Shown here in pieces: positions 50,673 to 59,283 of a stretch of DNA of 64,000 nt. The number at the start of each line of letters is the position of its first letter. Positions within the stretch are counted from its first letter, which is position 1. The position numbers and the translations under genes were made by a program. The notes beneath the pieces were generated by a model. That model was not told where the DNA came from and did not search any database. It worked only from the letters and a program-made list of their open reading frames with translations. This DNA comes from CAWCAW01 sp963793645 (GTDB taxonomy: Bacteria; Actinomycetota; Acidimicrobiia; Acidimicrobiales; UBA8190), in the NCBI GenBank assembly GCA_963793645.1, contig CAWCAW010000007.1:372001-436000 (forward strand). The letters run 5' to 3'.

Positions 50673-52502
50673 TCAAAGAGAGAGACACAGGCTGGCGGTC
50701 GACGCCGAGGCCGATGCGCTCGCAACCGATGACGTGGTGGCGTCGGTGGCCTTCAACTCGTAGCCGTAGGTTGTCCCCGTGCCCACGCTCTTGTCGGTGT
50801 ACGTGGTAGTCGTTCGTCCCGACACGGTGGTCAGGACGCTGTAGGCACCGCCGTTGGTGTCTCGCAAGATCTGATAACCCGTCGCCGCCGTACTCGAGCT
50901 CGCCGTCCACGTCAGCGCGATCTGCGGATCGATAATCAAGCCCGGGCAACTGGCTGACGCACTGAGCCCGGTGGGAGGCAGAAGCGGGGGCGGTGCCGTC
51001 GTGGTGGTGGTGGTCGTGGGCGAGGACCCCTTGGTGGTGGTCGTGGTTGTACTCACCGGACTGGTGCCCGCCACCGTGGTCGTGGTGGCAGAAGGACCGG
51101 AGTCCCCGCTGGCAATGGTCGTCACACTCGAGTCGTCACCGCCCCCGGATCCCGGATCGGCGCCGCTGGTGCCATCTGTGGTCGTCGTTTCGTCCGGCGA
51201 GTTGTCGCCGACGCCGGGCAGGGCGGGAAGTGCCCCCGAATCACTGGTGCCGTTGCGGTGGCCGGCGTGCGTCGAGACCGGCGACGCGCCCGACGCCGGC
51301 GACGCGCCCGCGCTGGCGCCGGGGTCCGTCGAACCACTGCCGGCGGGAGCAGCGCCGGGCGAACCGTGCACCGAAGCAGCCAGAGGTGTGGTCTGGGACG
51401 GACCGGCGCTGTGGGAGGCCAGACCGAGACCGACGACACCGGCGGCCATGGTGAAACCGGCCAGACCGAAACGCCCACCGGCCATGGCGGCCCGGCCCAC
51501 GGCGGTCCCGACGTTGCCGCTCGGGAGCGCCCCCGCCCACGTCAGCGGTGCGATGGCGCGTAGGCGCCGCACCGATACGCCCAAAAAGGCGCGCACGATA
51601 ACGGGGTCGAATTGCGTACCCGCACACTTGGCGAGCTCGCGGCGCGCCACTTCGGGTGCCATCGGCTTCTTGTAGCTGCGCAAACTCGTCATGGTGTCGA
51701 AGGTGTCCGCCACCGCCACGATGCGCCCCCCCAAGGAGATCTCCTGGCGCGACAGCCCATAGGGGTAGCCGGCGCCGTCGAAGCGCTCGTGGTGCTCGGC
51801 GACGGTGTTGGCCCACGGGCCAAGCCAGCCGGCCAGCGGAGCTGTCAACTTGGCCCCCTCGAGGGGGTGGCGCCGCATGATCTCCCATTCGGCGTCGGTC
51901 AGTTGGCCGTTCTTGTTGAGCACATCCGCGTGCACGGCGAGCTTGCCGATGTCATGGAGAAGTGCCGACCAGCGCAACTTGTCTCGGTCGTCCTCTGATA
52001 GGCGAAGCTCCTCGGCGATCAAGTCGGTGACAGCGCGAACCCGCTCGGCATGACCGCGCGTCATCCGGTCGTGCGCGCTCAAGGTCGCCGCCAACGCCAC
52101 GATGTGTTCGGCCGCCTTGGTGGGCTCGTCGGACACCCCGAGCGCCTGTGCCTCGTGCACCCGCCGGTCCAGGTCCCGCGTCGTCCATGATCGACGCGCC
52201 ACCGATAGCCGCTTGGGTGCTCGGCCCGGGAAGGCCATACCCATCTTGAGGAGGACGGTCAGGGGAGCGGCCCGACGAGCCAAACGCTCACACACGACGA
52301 ATACCGCCGTGGAGACCACAACGAGCGCCAGCCACCACCCGATGCGGTCTGTCGTGGAGCTCGGCAGAGCCACCAGGTGGCGAAACCCCTCGGCGGCCAG
52401 GACAGAGCAGGCGATAGGGGCGACCACCACACCAACCCCGACGGCGGCGGCCACCTTGGGACGGGCTCGCCAGCGACCGCTCTCGCCCACCTTGTCGCCC
52501 AC
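50673..52502 (-). CDS. HD-GYP c-di-GMP phosphodiesterase-like protein with extracellular Ser/Thr stalk and fibronectin-III domain
   Basis: 609 residues. Two N-terminal helices (about 16-38 and 53-72), then an HD-GYP domain (about 130-310) with His151, HDIGK at 183-187, His212, HHERFDG at 237-243 and GYP at 245-247, so the metal and substrate motifs are complete. A third helix (about 344-364) is followed by a 145-residue Thr/Ser/Gly-rich stalk with pure Thr runs (486-490, 496-502) and a C-terminal FN3-like domain (about 508-600, TGLSASASCPG, GYQILRDTNGG). Three helices place HD-GYP inside and FN3 outside. The GTG at 52502 has GGGAGG 7 bases upstream. Hydrolysis of c-di-GMP is family inference; signal sensing from outside is plausible. 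Confidence 0.85.
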   Translation of the reverse strand: MGDKVGESGRWRARPKVAAAVGVGVVVAPIACSVLAAEGFRHLVALPSSTTDRIGWWLALVVVSTAVFVVCERLARRAAPLTVLLKMGMAFPGRAPKRLSVARRSWTTRDLDRRVHEAQALGVSDEPTKAAEHIVALAATLSAHDRMTRGHAERVRAVTDLIAEELRLSEDDRDKLRWSALLHDIGKLAVHADVLNKNGQLTDAEWEIMRRHPLEGAKLTAPLAGWLGPWANTVAEHHERFDGAGYPYGLSRQEISLGGRIVAVADTFDTMTSLRSYKKPMAPEVARRELAKCAGTQFDPVIVRAFLGVSVRRLRAIAPLTWAGALPSGNVGTAVGRAAMAGGRFGLAGFTMAAGVVGLGLASHSAGPSQTTPLAASVHGSPGAAPAGSGSTDPGASAGASPASGASPVSTHAGHRNGTSDSGALPALPGVGDNSPDETTTTDGTSGADPGSGGGDDSSVTTIASGDSGPSATTTTVAGTSPVSTTTTTTKGSSPTTTTTTTAPPPLLPPTGLSASASCPGLIIDPQIALTWTASSSTAATGYQILRDTNGGAYSVLTTVSGRTTTTYTDKSVGTGTTYGYELKATDATTSSVASASASASTASLCLSL

Positions 52503-52684
52503 CGGCAGCCCTCCCGCGCCGACATGCGACCGCTCCCGCAGTCGGCGGAGTCGACTTTCGCTCCCACAGTTGGATCGGCACCGGCGTGGTCGCCCTTGAA
52601 CGGCGCCGCCGGGCCTCCGTGGACGGCGCCCAGGGCACACGCACCGGCGGCTCGGGGTGCCCAGGTCCTGCGCTCGCCCGCATC

Positions 52685-52690
52685 TAACAT
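52685..52690 (+). promoter_or_regulatory. -10 box for leaderless DUF2510 gene
   Basis: TAACAT, 6 bases before the ATG at 52697. Confidence 0.5.
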
Positions 52691-52696
52691 CCGGCC

Positions 52697-53191
52697 ATGG
52701 GCATAGCGGCCCTTCGCAGCGCCTGTGTGGTCGTGGCGGTGGCTCTGGTGGCAGCGGCGTTCGCCGTGGCTCTCGCCGCCCTGCCAGTTCCCGCCGCGGG
52801 CGGAACGTGCGGCCCCGGGAAGGGTTCGGAATCGGCCTTGGCGGCGTTCTTCAACGCGAAATCGATCGGGGCCGGGCGTGAGCCCTCCGCCGCGTCGGGA
52901 GACCGAGCCCAATGGAAGGCCTTTGTGAGCGACTGTGAGTCAGCCACCGACAGGCGCATGGTGGTGTCCGGCTCGGTGCTGGTGGGGGCACTATTGGTGG
53001 GCCTCGGCCTTCCGTGGGCCTTGGGTCGCGTCACCAAGGAGCAAGCAGCCGAGCTCGTCGCCGAACAGTCTGCGCAGGACGCCGGGACTCCACCTCTTCC
53101 CCCACCGGGGTGGTATCCCGACCCCGCCAACCCGAGCACGATGCGATGGTGGGACGGCACGGCGTGGGCTCTTTCGCACACTCCCGTGTAG
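52697..53191 (+). CDS. DUF2510 membrane protein
   Basis: 164 residues. A signal-anchor or signal peptide (about 8-34), an extracytoplasmic loop with two Cys (Cys38, Cys80), a second helix (about 88-110), then a cytoplasmic C-terminal DUF2510 module, GWYPDPANPSTMRWWDGTAW, a short aromatic motif common in actinobacterial membrane proteins. Function unknown. It is divergent from the HD-GYP gene and convergent with the lipase-like gene (11 bases apart). Confidence 0.85.
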   Translation: MGIAALRSACVVVAVALVAAAFAVALAALPVPAAGGTCGPGKGSESALAAFFNAKSIGAGREPSAASGDRAQWKAFVSDCESATDRRMVVSGSVLVGALLVGLGLPWALGRVTKEQAAELVAEQSAQDAGTPPLPPPGWYPDPANPSTMRWWDGTAWALSHTPV

Positions 53192-53202
53192 CCGAGCACC
53201 TC

Positions 53203-54656
53203 TTACCCTTCCGACGTCACCTTGCCCAGGAAGGTTTGGAGATTCTGGAAGAAGATGTTGTTCGGATACGCCCCAGCCGGATCGTTGTGCGCGTAGGTGC
53301 TCGACTCGTTGATCAATGTGAGGTTCGCATCAGAGATGTCGGACTGCTGGGCCAAATCCTGCGCGTCTTGGAGCACGCCGTCGCCACCGAGGCTGGTACA
53401 AAAGGCGTAGATCAACAGGTTGCTGGGCAGGTCTGCCCCCATGGTGGAATCCACGCCGAGGACACTCTGGGCCGGGTTGGCGAGGCCGTCGCCGACGGCT
53501 CCGGTGTCGTCGGTCAAGCGCTGCGGGAAGTACCACTCGCTACCGTCGGCGTTCGTCACGCCCTTACCCACGAACATCTCCGCGTAGCGGGTGAGAGGCG
53601 TCAGAGCCCCTTTGGAATCCCATCCGCGCACCGTCCCATGCGTATTGAGCCCCTCTCCGACATGGGCCTGAGCGGCCGCCAGGTCAGCCGGCGAGGTGGC
53701 CACGTTGACGGCATAACCGAGCTGGCCGCGGTTGGTAACGGGCACCGAGGGGACCAGGTCCGACGGCAGGAGCCCCGACTTCTGGCCCAGCGATTGCGTA
53801 TTGGGATCAAGCAGGGCGGCGGCTGATCCGGTGGCGATGAACAGCCCGGCATAGGGGGCGGGGATGCCGCCGAACGACAGCCATGGCGTCGCCGTCGACA
53901 CGTCGAGAGCACTCAACTGGTCGGATGCCGCCGTCGAGCTCTCGGCTGTAGTCGAGCTTCCCCCGTCGATGTAGACCAACCCGGCCAGACCGGCAGCCCC
54001 GGGGCTCCCATTGAAGTCCCACGTGGCGTAGGCGGTGACCACCGATCCGCCGAGGGAATGGCCGCCGAGGACCACCTTGCCTCCCAGAGCCGACGCCGCC
54101 TCGATGACCTGGTGCAGGTCCCCCACCGCCACGGCCATGCCCCAGTCCTTGGCGAACTCGACGGCGGAGGTGGCTACCGGCTCGTAATGCGGCGTGATGC
54201 TGGGATCGGTGATGTACCCGAGGTAGTAGTCGAAGAGCTGACTGGCACTGGCTTGATGCGCCTTGAAGGCGTTCAGCTCGGATTCGTCTTTGAGCAGGTT
54301 CTCACGACGTTCGACCGACCACACCTGCCAGCCCTTGTCCTTGGCCACGATCCACTTGGCCAAGGGGACGAAATACGAAGCGGCGGCCGAGGTGCCCGGT
54401 TCGAGCACGAGGACGTTCTTGGCACTTTTGGGGCCGACTTTGATGACGCCGACCATGTTGTACTGCGCCGGCGTGCTGGGGTCGTCGTACCCGGGCATCC
54501 ACGTCACGCTCAGCGACGACCCCGCGGCGCACGCGGCCGCGCTGGTGACGCGTTGGCAGTGGTCGCGCTCAGGCCCACCGCCAGCACCGCCACGCAGCTG
54601 ATCCCGAGCGCGGCGCGCCAGGCTCGACGACTTTTGTTGCGCAACACGGTCGACAC
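53203..54656 (-). CDS. Secreted alpha/beta-hydrolase (lipase-like; apparent frameshift near 54550)
   Basis: About 484 residues if one missing base at about 54549-54554 is restored. The first 35 residues, in one frame, are a good signal peptide (VSTVLRNKSRRAWRAAL, hydrophobic core, TTANA cleavage). The body in the other frame is an alpha/beta hydrolase: NVLVLEPGTSAAASYFVPLA strand-turn region, nucleophile elbow GGHSLGGS, and a late HN pair (STYAHNDPAGA) that could supply the catalytic His. GTG at 54656 has GGGGGAG upstream. Probably an extracytoplasmic esterase or lipase; substrate unknown. Confidence 0.75.
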
Positions 54657-54777
54657 CGCGCTCCCCCTCGCCCTCGATGCCGACGATGGAACCCGCCGAC
54701 ATTCCCCCTTGCGAACGACGCCCTCCACCCTAGGTCAGGGCCGCGGCACGGGGCCGGGGACCGCCCAGCCGCATGGG

Positions 54778-55725
54778 TCAGCCCGGCACCGTCGTTGTCG
54801 CCGTGGCCGGGGCAGTGGTGGTGCTCGACGCGGCCGGCTGCGTGGTGGGCGAGGTCGGCGCCCCGGCCGTGGTGAGGGCGGTGGTCGCGGAGATAGGTGC
54901 CGTGGTGGGGTCAGGCATCGAGGTGGGCGGGGCGCTCGAGGTGGTCGACGAGGCCGGTTGGGTAGCGGGCTCGGTGGGCACCGGCGGGGTCGACGGGATG
55001 GGCACGGCCTCGAACGGCCCCACCATGAACCCCGACGTTTGATACGCCAGTCGGACCGGCTCGCTCACGATCAACGGGCTAGTGGCGTGCGGGGGCGTGA
55101 CCTCCAAGGTCGACCCCGAAAAACACTGATCAGGGGCTCCCGTGGGCGCTTCTCCCTCGGCGAGGATCTGGTAGCAGGTGGCCAGATAGGAGAGCTCGAA
55201 CCACGCCTGGCCACGCGTGGCCAGCACCACAGGAGCCGGAGTCGGTGATGAGCCGGCCGTGGCTCCGGCGGCCGACGAGCCCAGCCCCGCCGCGTTGGTG
55301 CTGGTAGCGAGAAGCGGTGTTCCGTCGGAGGCTGTCACCCCCAGCCCCGGATAGCCCGCCAAGGTGCACGAGGCCGGCGCGATATTGGTCAGCACCACCG
55401 TCTCGTACTGAGACCCCGCCGTCTCCTGCCAGTTCTCCACCTGCGCGCTCAACCCCGAGCTCGTGCAGCCCGGGGGTCCCGGGGCGGTGGTGGTCGTTGA
55501 CGAGGTGGGAGTGGTGATGATGGGCGTGGTGGTGGGCGCCGCGCCCACCTTGTCGCCGCCGTAATAGCGATAGAGCGAGACCACCATCCGATCGATCCCG
55601 AAGGCGAGGGCCAGCACCACGATCACGCCGCCGGTGATCATGGTGGTCAGCCGGGTGCGGCGCCACAGGCGTCGCCGTCGGACCTTGCGCTGGACCATCT
55701 GCTGAAGCTGATGGGGATCCTTCAC
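54778..55725 (-). CDS. Membrane-anchored DUF4232-like protein
   Basis: 315 residues. A basic N-terminus and one transmembrane helix (about 28-50) anchor an extracytoplasmic protein. A Thr-rich linker (65-82) leads to a DUF4232-type beta domain (about 85-235; CTSSGLSAQVENW, VVLTNIAPASCTLAGYPGLGV, with four Cys), followed by an 80-residue Thr/Ser/Pro-rich tail. In the family the domain sits on actinobacterial surface lipoproteins of unknown function. GAGG lies 7 bases before the GTG. Same Thr-rich composition as the HD-GYP stalk nearby. Confidence 0.8.
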   Translation of the reverse strand: MKDPHQLQQMVQRKVRRRRLWRRTRLTTMITGGVIVVLALAFGIDRMVVSLYRYYGGDKVGAAPTTTPIITTPTSSTTTTAPGPPGCTSSGLSAQVENWQETAGSQYETVVLTNIAPASCTLAGYPGLGVTASDGTPLLATSTNAAGLGSSAAGATAGSSPTPAPVVLATRGQAWFELSYLATCYQILAEGEAPTGAPDQCFSGSTLEVTPPHATSPLIVSEPVRLAYQTSGFMVGPFEAVPIPSTPPVPTEPATQPASSTTSSAPPTSMPDPTTAPISATTALTTAGAPTSPTTQPAASSTTTAPATATTTVPG

Positions 55726-55787
55726 CGATCAACCTCGGCACACCATGGCCGCCGTCTGCCTACAGTGCACGCCGGAGGCCACTGTTT

Positions 55788-56564
55788 ATGGATACCCCAC
55801 GCGAGCACGTCGTCGACAACCTTCGGGTGCAGGTGCACACCGATGTGGACGCCATGGCGCGCGCCGCGGCCGACGAGGCCGCCGCGTGCCTGCGCGACGC
55901 CGTGGCCAGTCGCGGCGTCGCTCATGCCATGTTCGCCACCGGCAACTCCCAGTTGCGATTCGTCGAGACGCTGGTGGCGTCGACCGCCGAGGTGCCGTGG
56001 GCCCAAATGGTCGTCTTCCACATGGACGAGTACGTGGGCACCGGCCCCGACGACCCGGCCGGGTTCCAGCGCTGGATCAGAGAGCGCATCGTGGAGCCGG
56101 CCCACCCCCAGGCGGCCTACTACGTCGATGGGCTGGCCGATCCTGAGGGCGAGTGCCGGCGCTATGCCGGGTTGCTCCGGGACTATCCGCTCGACCTGTG
56201 CTGTCTGGGCATCGGGGAGAACGGTCACTTGGCATTCAACGACCCCCCCGTGGCCGACTTCGACGACCCCCTCGACGTGAAGGTCGTCGAGCTCGAGGAG
56301 TCCTGCCGGCGCCAGCAGGTCAACGAAGGGCACTTTCCCACCATCGAGGCGGTTCCTCGGCGGGCCCTTACGGTGACCATTCCGGCGCTGCTGCGGGCTC
56401 GGCGCGTGCTGGCCATCGTCCCCGAAGCCCGCAAGGCGGTGCCCGTGCGCGACGCGCTGGAAGGGCCGGTGACTACGGCGTGTCCCGCTTCGGTGCTTCG
56501 CCGCCAGACGAACGTGACCTTGCATCTCGACGGGGAGTCGGCCGGGCTGCTGCGGTTGACCTGA
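55788..56564 (+). CDS. nagB: Glucosamine-6-phosphate deaminase family protein (NagB-like)
   Basis: 258 residues. The NagB/6-phosphogluconolactonase fold: the phosphate-binding loop is MFATGNSQLRF (usual GxTP replaced by TGNS), the catalytic Asp lies in VVFHMDEYVG, and GIGENGHLAFNDPP supplies the His. Retention of MDEY and GENGHLAFNDP favours NagB over PGL. It converts GlcN6P to Fru6P and ammonia (family knowledge). A GGAGG ribosome-binding site is 9 bases before the ATG, and a TACAGT box at 55761-55766 gives a leadered mRNA. The altered phosphate loop leaves some doubt about the substrate. Confidence 0.85.
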   Translation: MDTPREHVVDNLRVQVHTDVDAMARAAADEAAACLRDAVASRGVAHAMFATGNSQLRFVETLVASTAEVPWAQMVVFHMDEYVGTGPDDPAGFQRWIRERIVEPAHPQAAYYVDGLADPEGECRRYAGLLRDYPLDLCCLGIGENGHLAFNDPPVADFDDPLDVKVVELEESCRRQQVNEGHFPTIEAVPRRALTVTIPALLRARRVLAIVPEARKAVPVRDALEGPVTTACPASVLRRQTNVTLHLDGESAGLLRLT

Positions 56565-56614
56565 CATCGGGACGCCGACGCGGGCGGTCATGGCCACCGC
56601 GGCCGGCTGACGAT

Positions 56615-57646
56615 CTACAGCCACCGTTGCAGGAACGGGTATGCCTCTTGGCCATGCCACTGGTGCCCGCCTTCGAAGATGTCATGAACGAGGTGATCAT
56701 CAGAGGCGCCCAAGGTCTTGTAGAGATGCCGAAGTTTGGACACCTCCTGGGCCGCCACCACAGCCGGGAACAAGTCGTCGTGGCGGCCGTTTTCGATCAA
56801 CAGAGGCCGCGGGGCAATCAACCCGGCGAGATCCACGTGCTCGAGCACGCCGAGCATGCCGGGCAACACCTGTGACCCACACATGTTCCACGGCATCTTG
56901 TGGGCCTCGGCCCAGGACGAGAAATAGCAACTGACCACCGCGGCGGCCACGCGCCGGTCCCAGGCGGCCAGGAACAGCGTGATGGTGCCGCCGTAGGAGA
57001 GACCGACCACCCCCATACGACCGCCATCGACAAGGTCATGGGCCTCGAGCACGTCGAGGGCGCGTGCCATGTCCCACAGGTTCTGGGTCAGTGGGTTCCA
57101 TCCCGCCATCACGGCGTGCACGAGGTTGGTGTCGCACCCGTAGTGGTCCGGTGGGTTCCAATCGGCTCGTTGGCCGAAGCACCGCAGGTCCGGCGCCAGC
57201 ACCACGAAGCCGCGCTGGGCCAGTTGCCGGGCGTAGTCGCCGTTGGGGGCCTCGGTGGGCTCGAGACCTACCACCGTCGCTTTGCCCGGTCCATGTCCGT
57301 GCACGGCCAGGACAGCGGGCCCCGGATCACGGCGATCATCGGGAATGAGGAGATAGGCGGGCACCGACATCGTCGTCTCGGTGTCGAAGACGATGCTGAG
57401 GCGGCGGAACCCGTCGCACTGCACCTCGTCGAGCACTTCGGTGTTGAGCGGGACCCGCTCGGGCACGCGACCGAGCAGGCTCTGGAGCCGATCGGCGACG
57501 TGCCCACGCCAGGCGTTGACCGCATCGACGTCGTCGAGGTCCTCAGCGGTGATGGGCTCGGCTTGGCGAAGCTCTGCGAGCTGCACCATCCATGCGTACC
57601 AAGGCGAGAAGTTGCGTACCCGTTTGTCGGTATCAGCCGGTAGCAA
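56615..57646 (-). CDS. Alpha/beta-hydrolase (acetylxylan-esterase/Abhydrolase_7-like)
   Basis: About 343 residues. A large serine hydrolase: VPAYLLIPDDRRDPGPAVLAVHGHG before the oxyanion site, nucleophile elbow GLSYGGTITLFLA, acid NGRHDDLFP and His in GGHQWHGQEAYPF. No signal peptide, so cytosolic. Start is uncertain: the TTG at 57646 follows GGGAG and overlaps the stop of the substrate-binding-protein gene; an internal ATG at 57589 is an alternative. It is likely co-transcribed with the transport gene upstream, so it may process the imported compound. Substrate unknown. Confidence 0.8.
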   Translation of the reverse strand: MLPADTDKRVRNFSPWYAWMVQLAELRQAEPITAEDLDDVDAVNAWRGHVADRLQSLLGRVPERVPLNTEVLDEVQCDGFRRLSIVFDTETTMSVPAYLLIPDDRRDPGPAVLAVHGHGPGKATVVGLEPTEAPNGDYARQLAQRGFVVLAPDLRCFGQRADWNPPDHYGCDTNLVHAVMAGWNPLTQNLWDMARALDVLEAHDLVDGGRMGVVGLSYGGTITLFLAAWDRRVAAAVVSCYFSSWAEAHKMPWNMCGSQVLPGMLGVLEHVDLAGLIAPRPLLIENGRHDDLFPAVVAAQEVSKLRHLYKTLGASDDHLVHDIFEGGHQWHGQEAYPFLQRWL

Positions 57647-59159
57647 GGGGCTCCCAACTCTGGATGATGTGCCAGCACGTCCCTTGCGGTTTGCCGGTGT
57701 AGGTGGGGACGCACAAGGGCGATGGTGGCTCGTTGTTGTGCAAGGACACCACTTGATACTGCGTGGGCCCGGCGAACTTGTTCGGCCCGTAGGACAAGAT
57801 CGGGGAGTACGTCCCGGCAAAGTCGGTGATGCGGGACATGCCCTCGACGAAGCTGCGCCGGTTGAGATCGCGCCCGGCGTTGGTGACCGCCGTGGCGAAC
57901 AGCTTGATGGACTGGCACCAGCCGGAAATGGGGCCCTGCTCCTCGATATACGGAGACACGTTCGACACCGGCTTGTTCTTCACCTTCCATTCGTTGTAGC
58001 AGGCCTGCACGCCGGGGTCATAGCCACCGGCCGACACCACCGAAGAGGGAGCGTCGGTGCCCCCGAGAGTCTCGGCGGTGATGCCCTGTTGGTTGTCGAG
58101 GCCTTGCTCGTAGGGCAGCGGGATGAGTCCCAAGGCCACTTCGATGGACGACTCGTAGTCCGACAGCAGCAACTTGGGGAAGTAGTTCTGCCCGTTCTCC
58201 TGGGACAAGAACGGGAAGAAGGCGTTGAAGGGCATAAGCGGGATCACCGAGTCCACGCCGGCTGCCTTGAGACGCTCCACCACGAGAGGCGCCGCGCTCT
58301 GGGTGGCGGCGCCGTCGTCGGGGTTCGAGGGCATGGTCTCGATCAAGGGCTTGGGCAACCCGGCCCGGGCCATGTCAGGCAACAGGTAGTCGTTCAGCGC
58401 GACCTGGTCACTGGTGCGGTCACCGGCGACGATGGCCACCTTGCGGTCGCCGCCGAGCAGCCCGCTGCTCGCACCCCACTGCACCAAGGTGGCGAGAATG
58501 TCGGACTGGTCGGGACCGGTCCACCACAGATACGGCGACCCCTCGTTGGTCCACGTCGACGTCGTCGTCCACTCACCGATGAACGGCGTGTGGCCCTCTT
58601 GCGTGATGCACAACTCGTCATCGCCCGTCCATGCCCCCACCCCGTCGATCACGGCGAACACGGCGGGGCTGCCTTCGGTCCACTGCTTGCATAAGGCGCG
58701 CATGTTCGCCTCGTTGGTGGGGTCGTAGTTCACGATGATGGGATTGATCTTGCGCCCGTAAATACCGCCCGAGTCGTTGATGGCGTTGACAAAGGTATGG
58801 ATGGCCGCCTTCTGAGCCCCGTATTCGGCGTCACCTTGGAAGCCGAAGTTCGACGCCAGCGACGCCAGGTTCGACACTGGGAATGCCACGTTGATGGTGG
58901 TGGCCGTCACGCCCCGGCTGCTCAGCGACGCCTGGTCGACGCCGACCCCACTGGCGGTGCTCAGCCCGGGCAACGCCGCCAGTGACGAATTGCCTTTGTT
59001 GTTGCTCGCCTTGGTACTCCCGGTGCCGGCCACGCCATAGACGACGCCGCCGATCACCGCCAGCACGACCACCAGCACGCCCACTTGCGTCCCGAGCGGC
59101 CGCCGGCGCAGACGACGCCACGAACGCTTCAGAGCCGATCCTGCTCCCCCGCTAGCCAT
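57633..59159 (-). CDS. ABC-type branched-chain-amino-acid-like substrate-binding protein
   Basis: 508 residues. A very basic N-terminus (KRSWRRLRRRPLG) and one hydrophobic helix (about 25-47) form a membrane anchor without a lipobox Cys. The rest is a Peripla_BP_6 type I binding protein: TINVAFPVSNL opening strand, AAIHTFVNAINDSGGIYGRKINPI, VFAVIDGVG, and lobe-2 KVAIVAGDRTSDQ. Binding proteins of this class serve Liv-type importers for amino acids, amides or urea. ATG 59159 has GGGAGG 6 bases upstream. It is downstream in direction from the livG/HM/F set but separated by the divergent dioxygenase gene; partnership is inferred. Confidence 0.85.
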   Translation of the reverse strand: MASGGAGSALKRSWRRLRRRPLGTQVGVLVVVLAVIGGVVYGVAGTGSTKASNNKGNSSLAALPGLSTASGVGVDQASLSSRGVTATTINVAFPVSNLASLASNFGFQGDAEYGAQKAAIHTFVNAINDSGGIYGRKINPIIVNYDPTNEANMRALCKQWTEGSPAVFAVIDGVGAWTGDDELCITQEGHTPFIGEWTTTSTWTNEGSPYLWWTGPDQSDILATLVQWGASSGLLGGDRKVAIVAGDRTSDQVALNDYLLPDMARAGLPKPLIETMPSNPDDGAATQSAAPLVVERLKAAGVDSVIPLMPFNAFFPFLSQENGQNYFPKLLLSDYESSIEVALGLIPLPYEQGLDNQQGITAETLGGTDAPSSVVSAGGYDPGVQACYNEWKVKNKPVSNVSPYIEEQGPISGWCQSIKLFATAVTNAGRDLNRRSFVEGMSRITDFAGTYSPILSYGPNKFAGPTQYQVVSLHNNEPPSPLCVPTYTGKPQGTCWHIIQSWEPLATG

Positions 59160-59283
59160 GCTGTCCCTCCCGGCGCCACGCCCGGACGACTTCCGGATGA
59201 CCTTGTCGGGGGCACACGATATGGCGTGGCGGCGTCTCCTGTTGTGGCAGCCCATCTCTTGGGGCACCATGGGAGCTGTGAGC

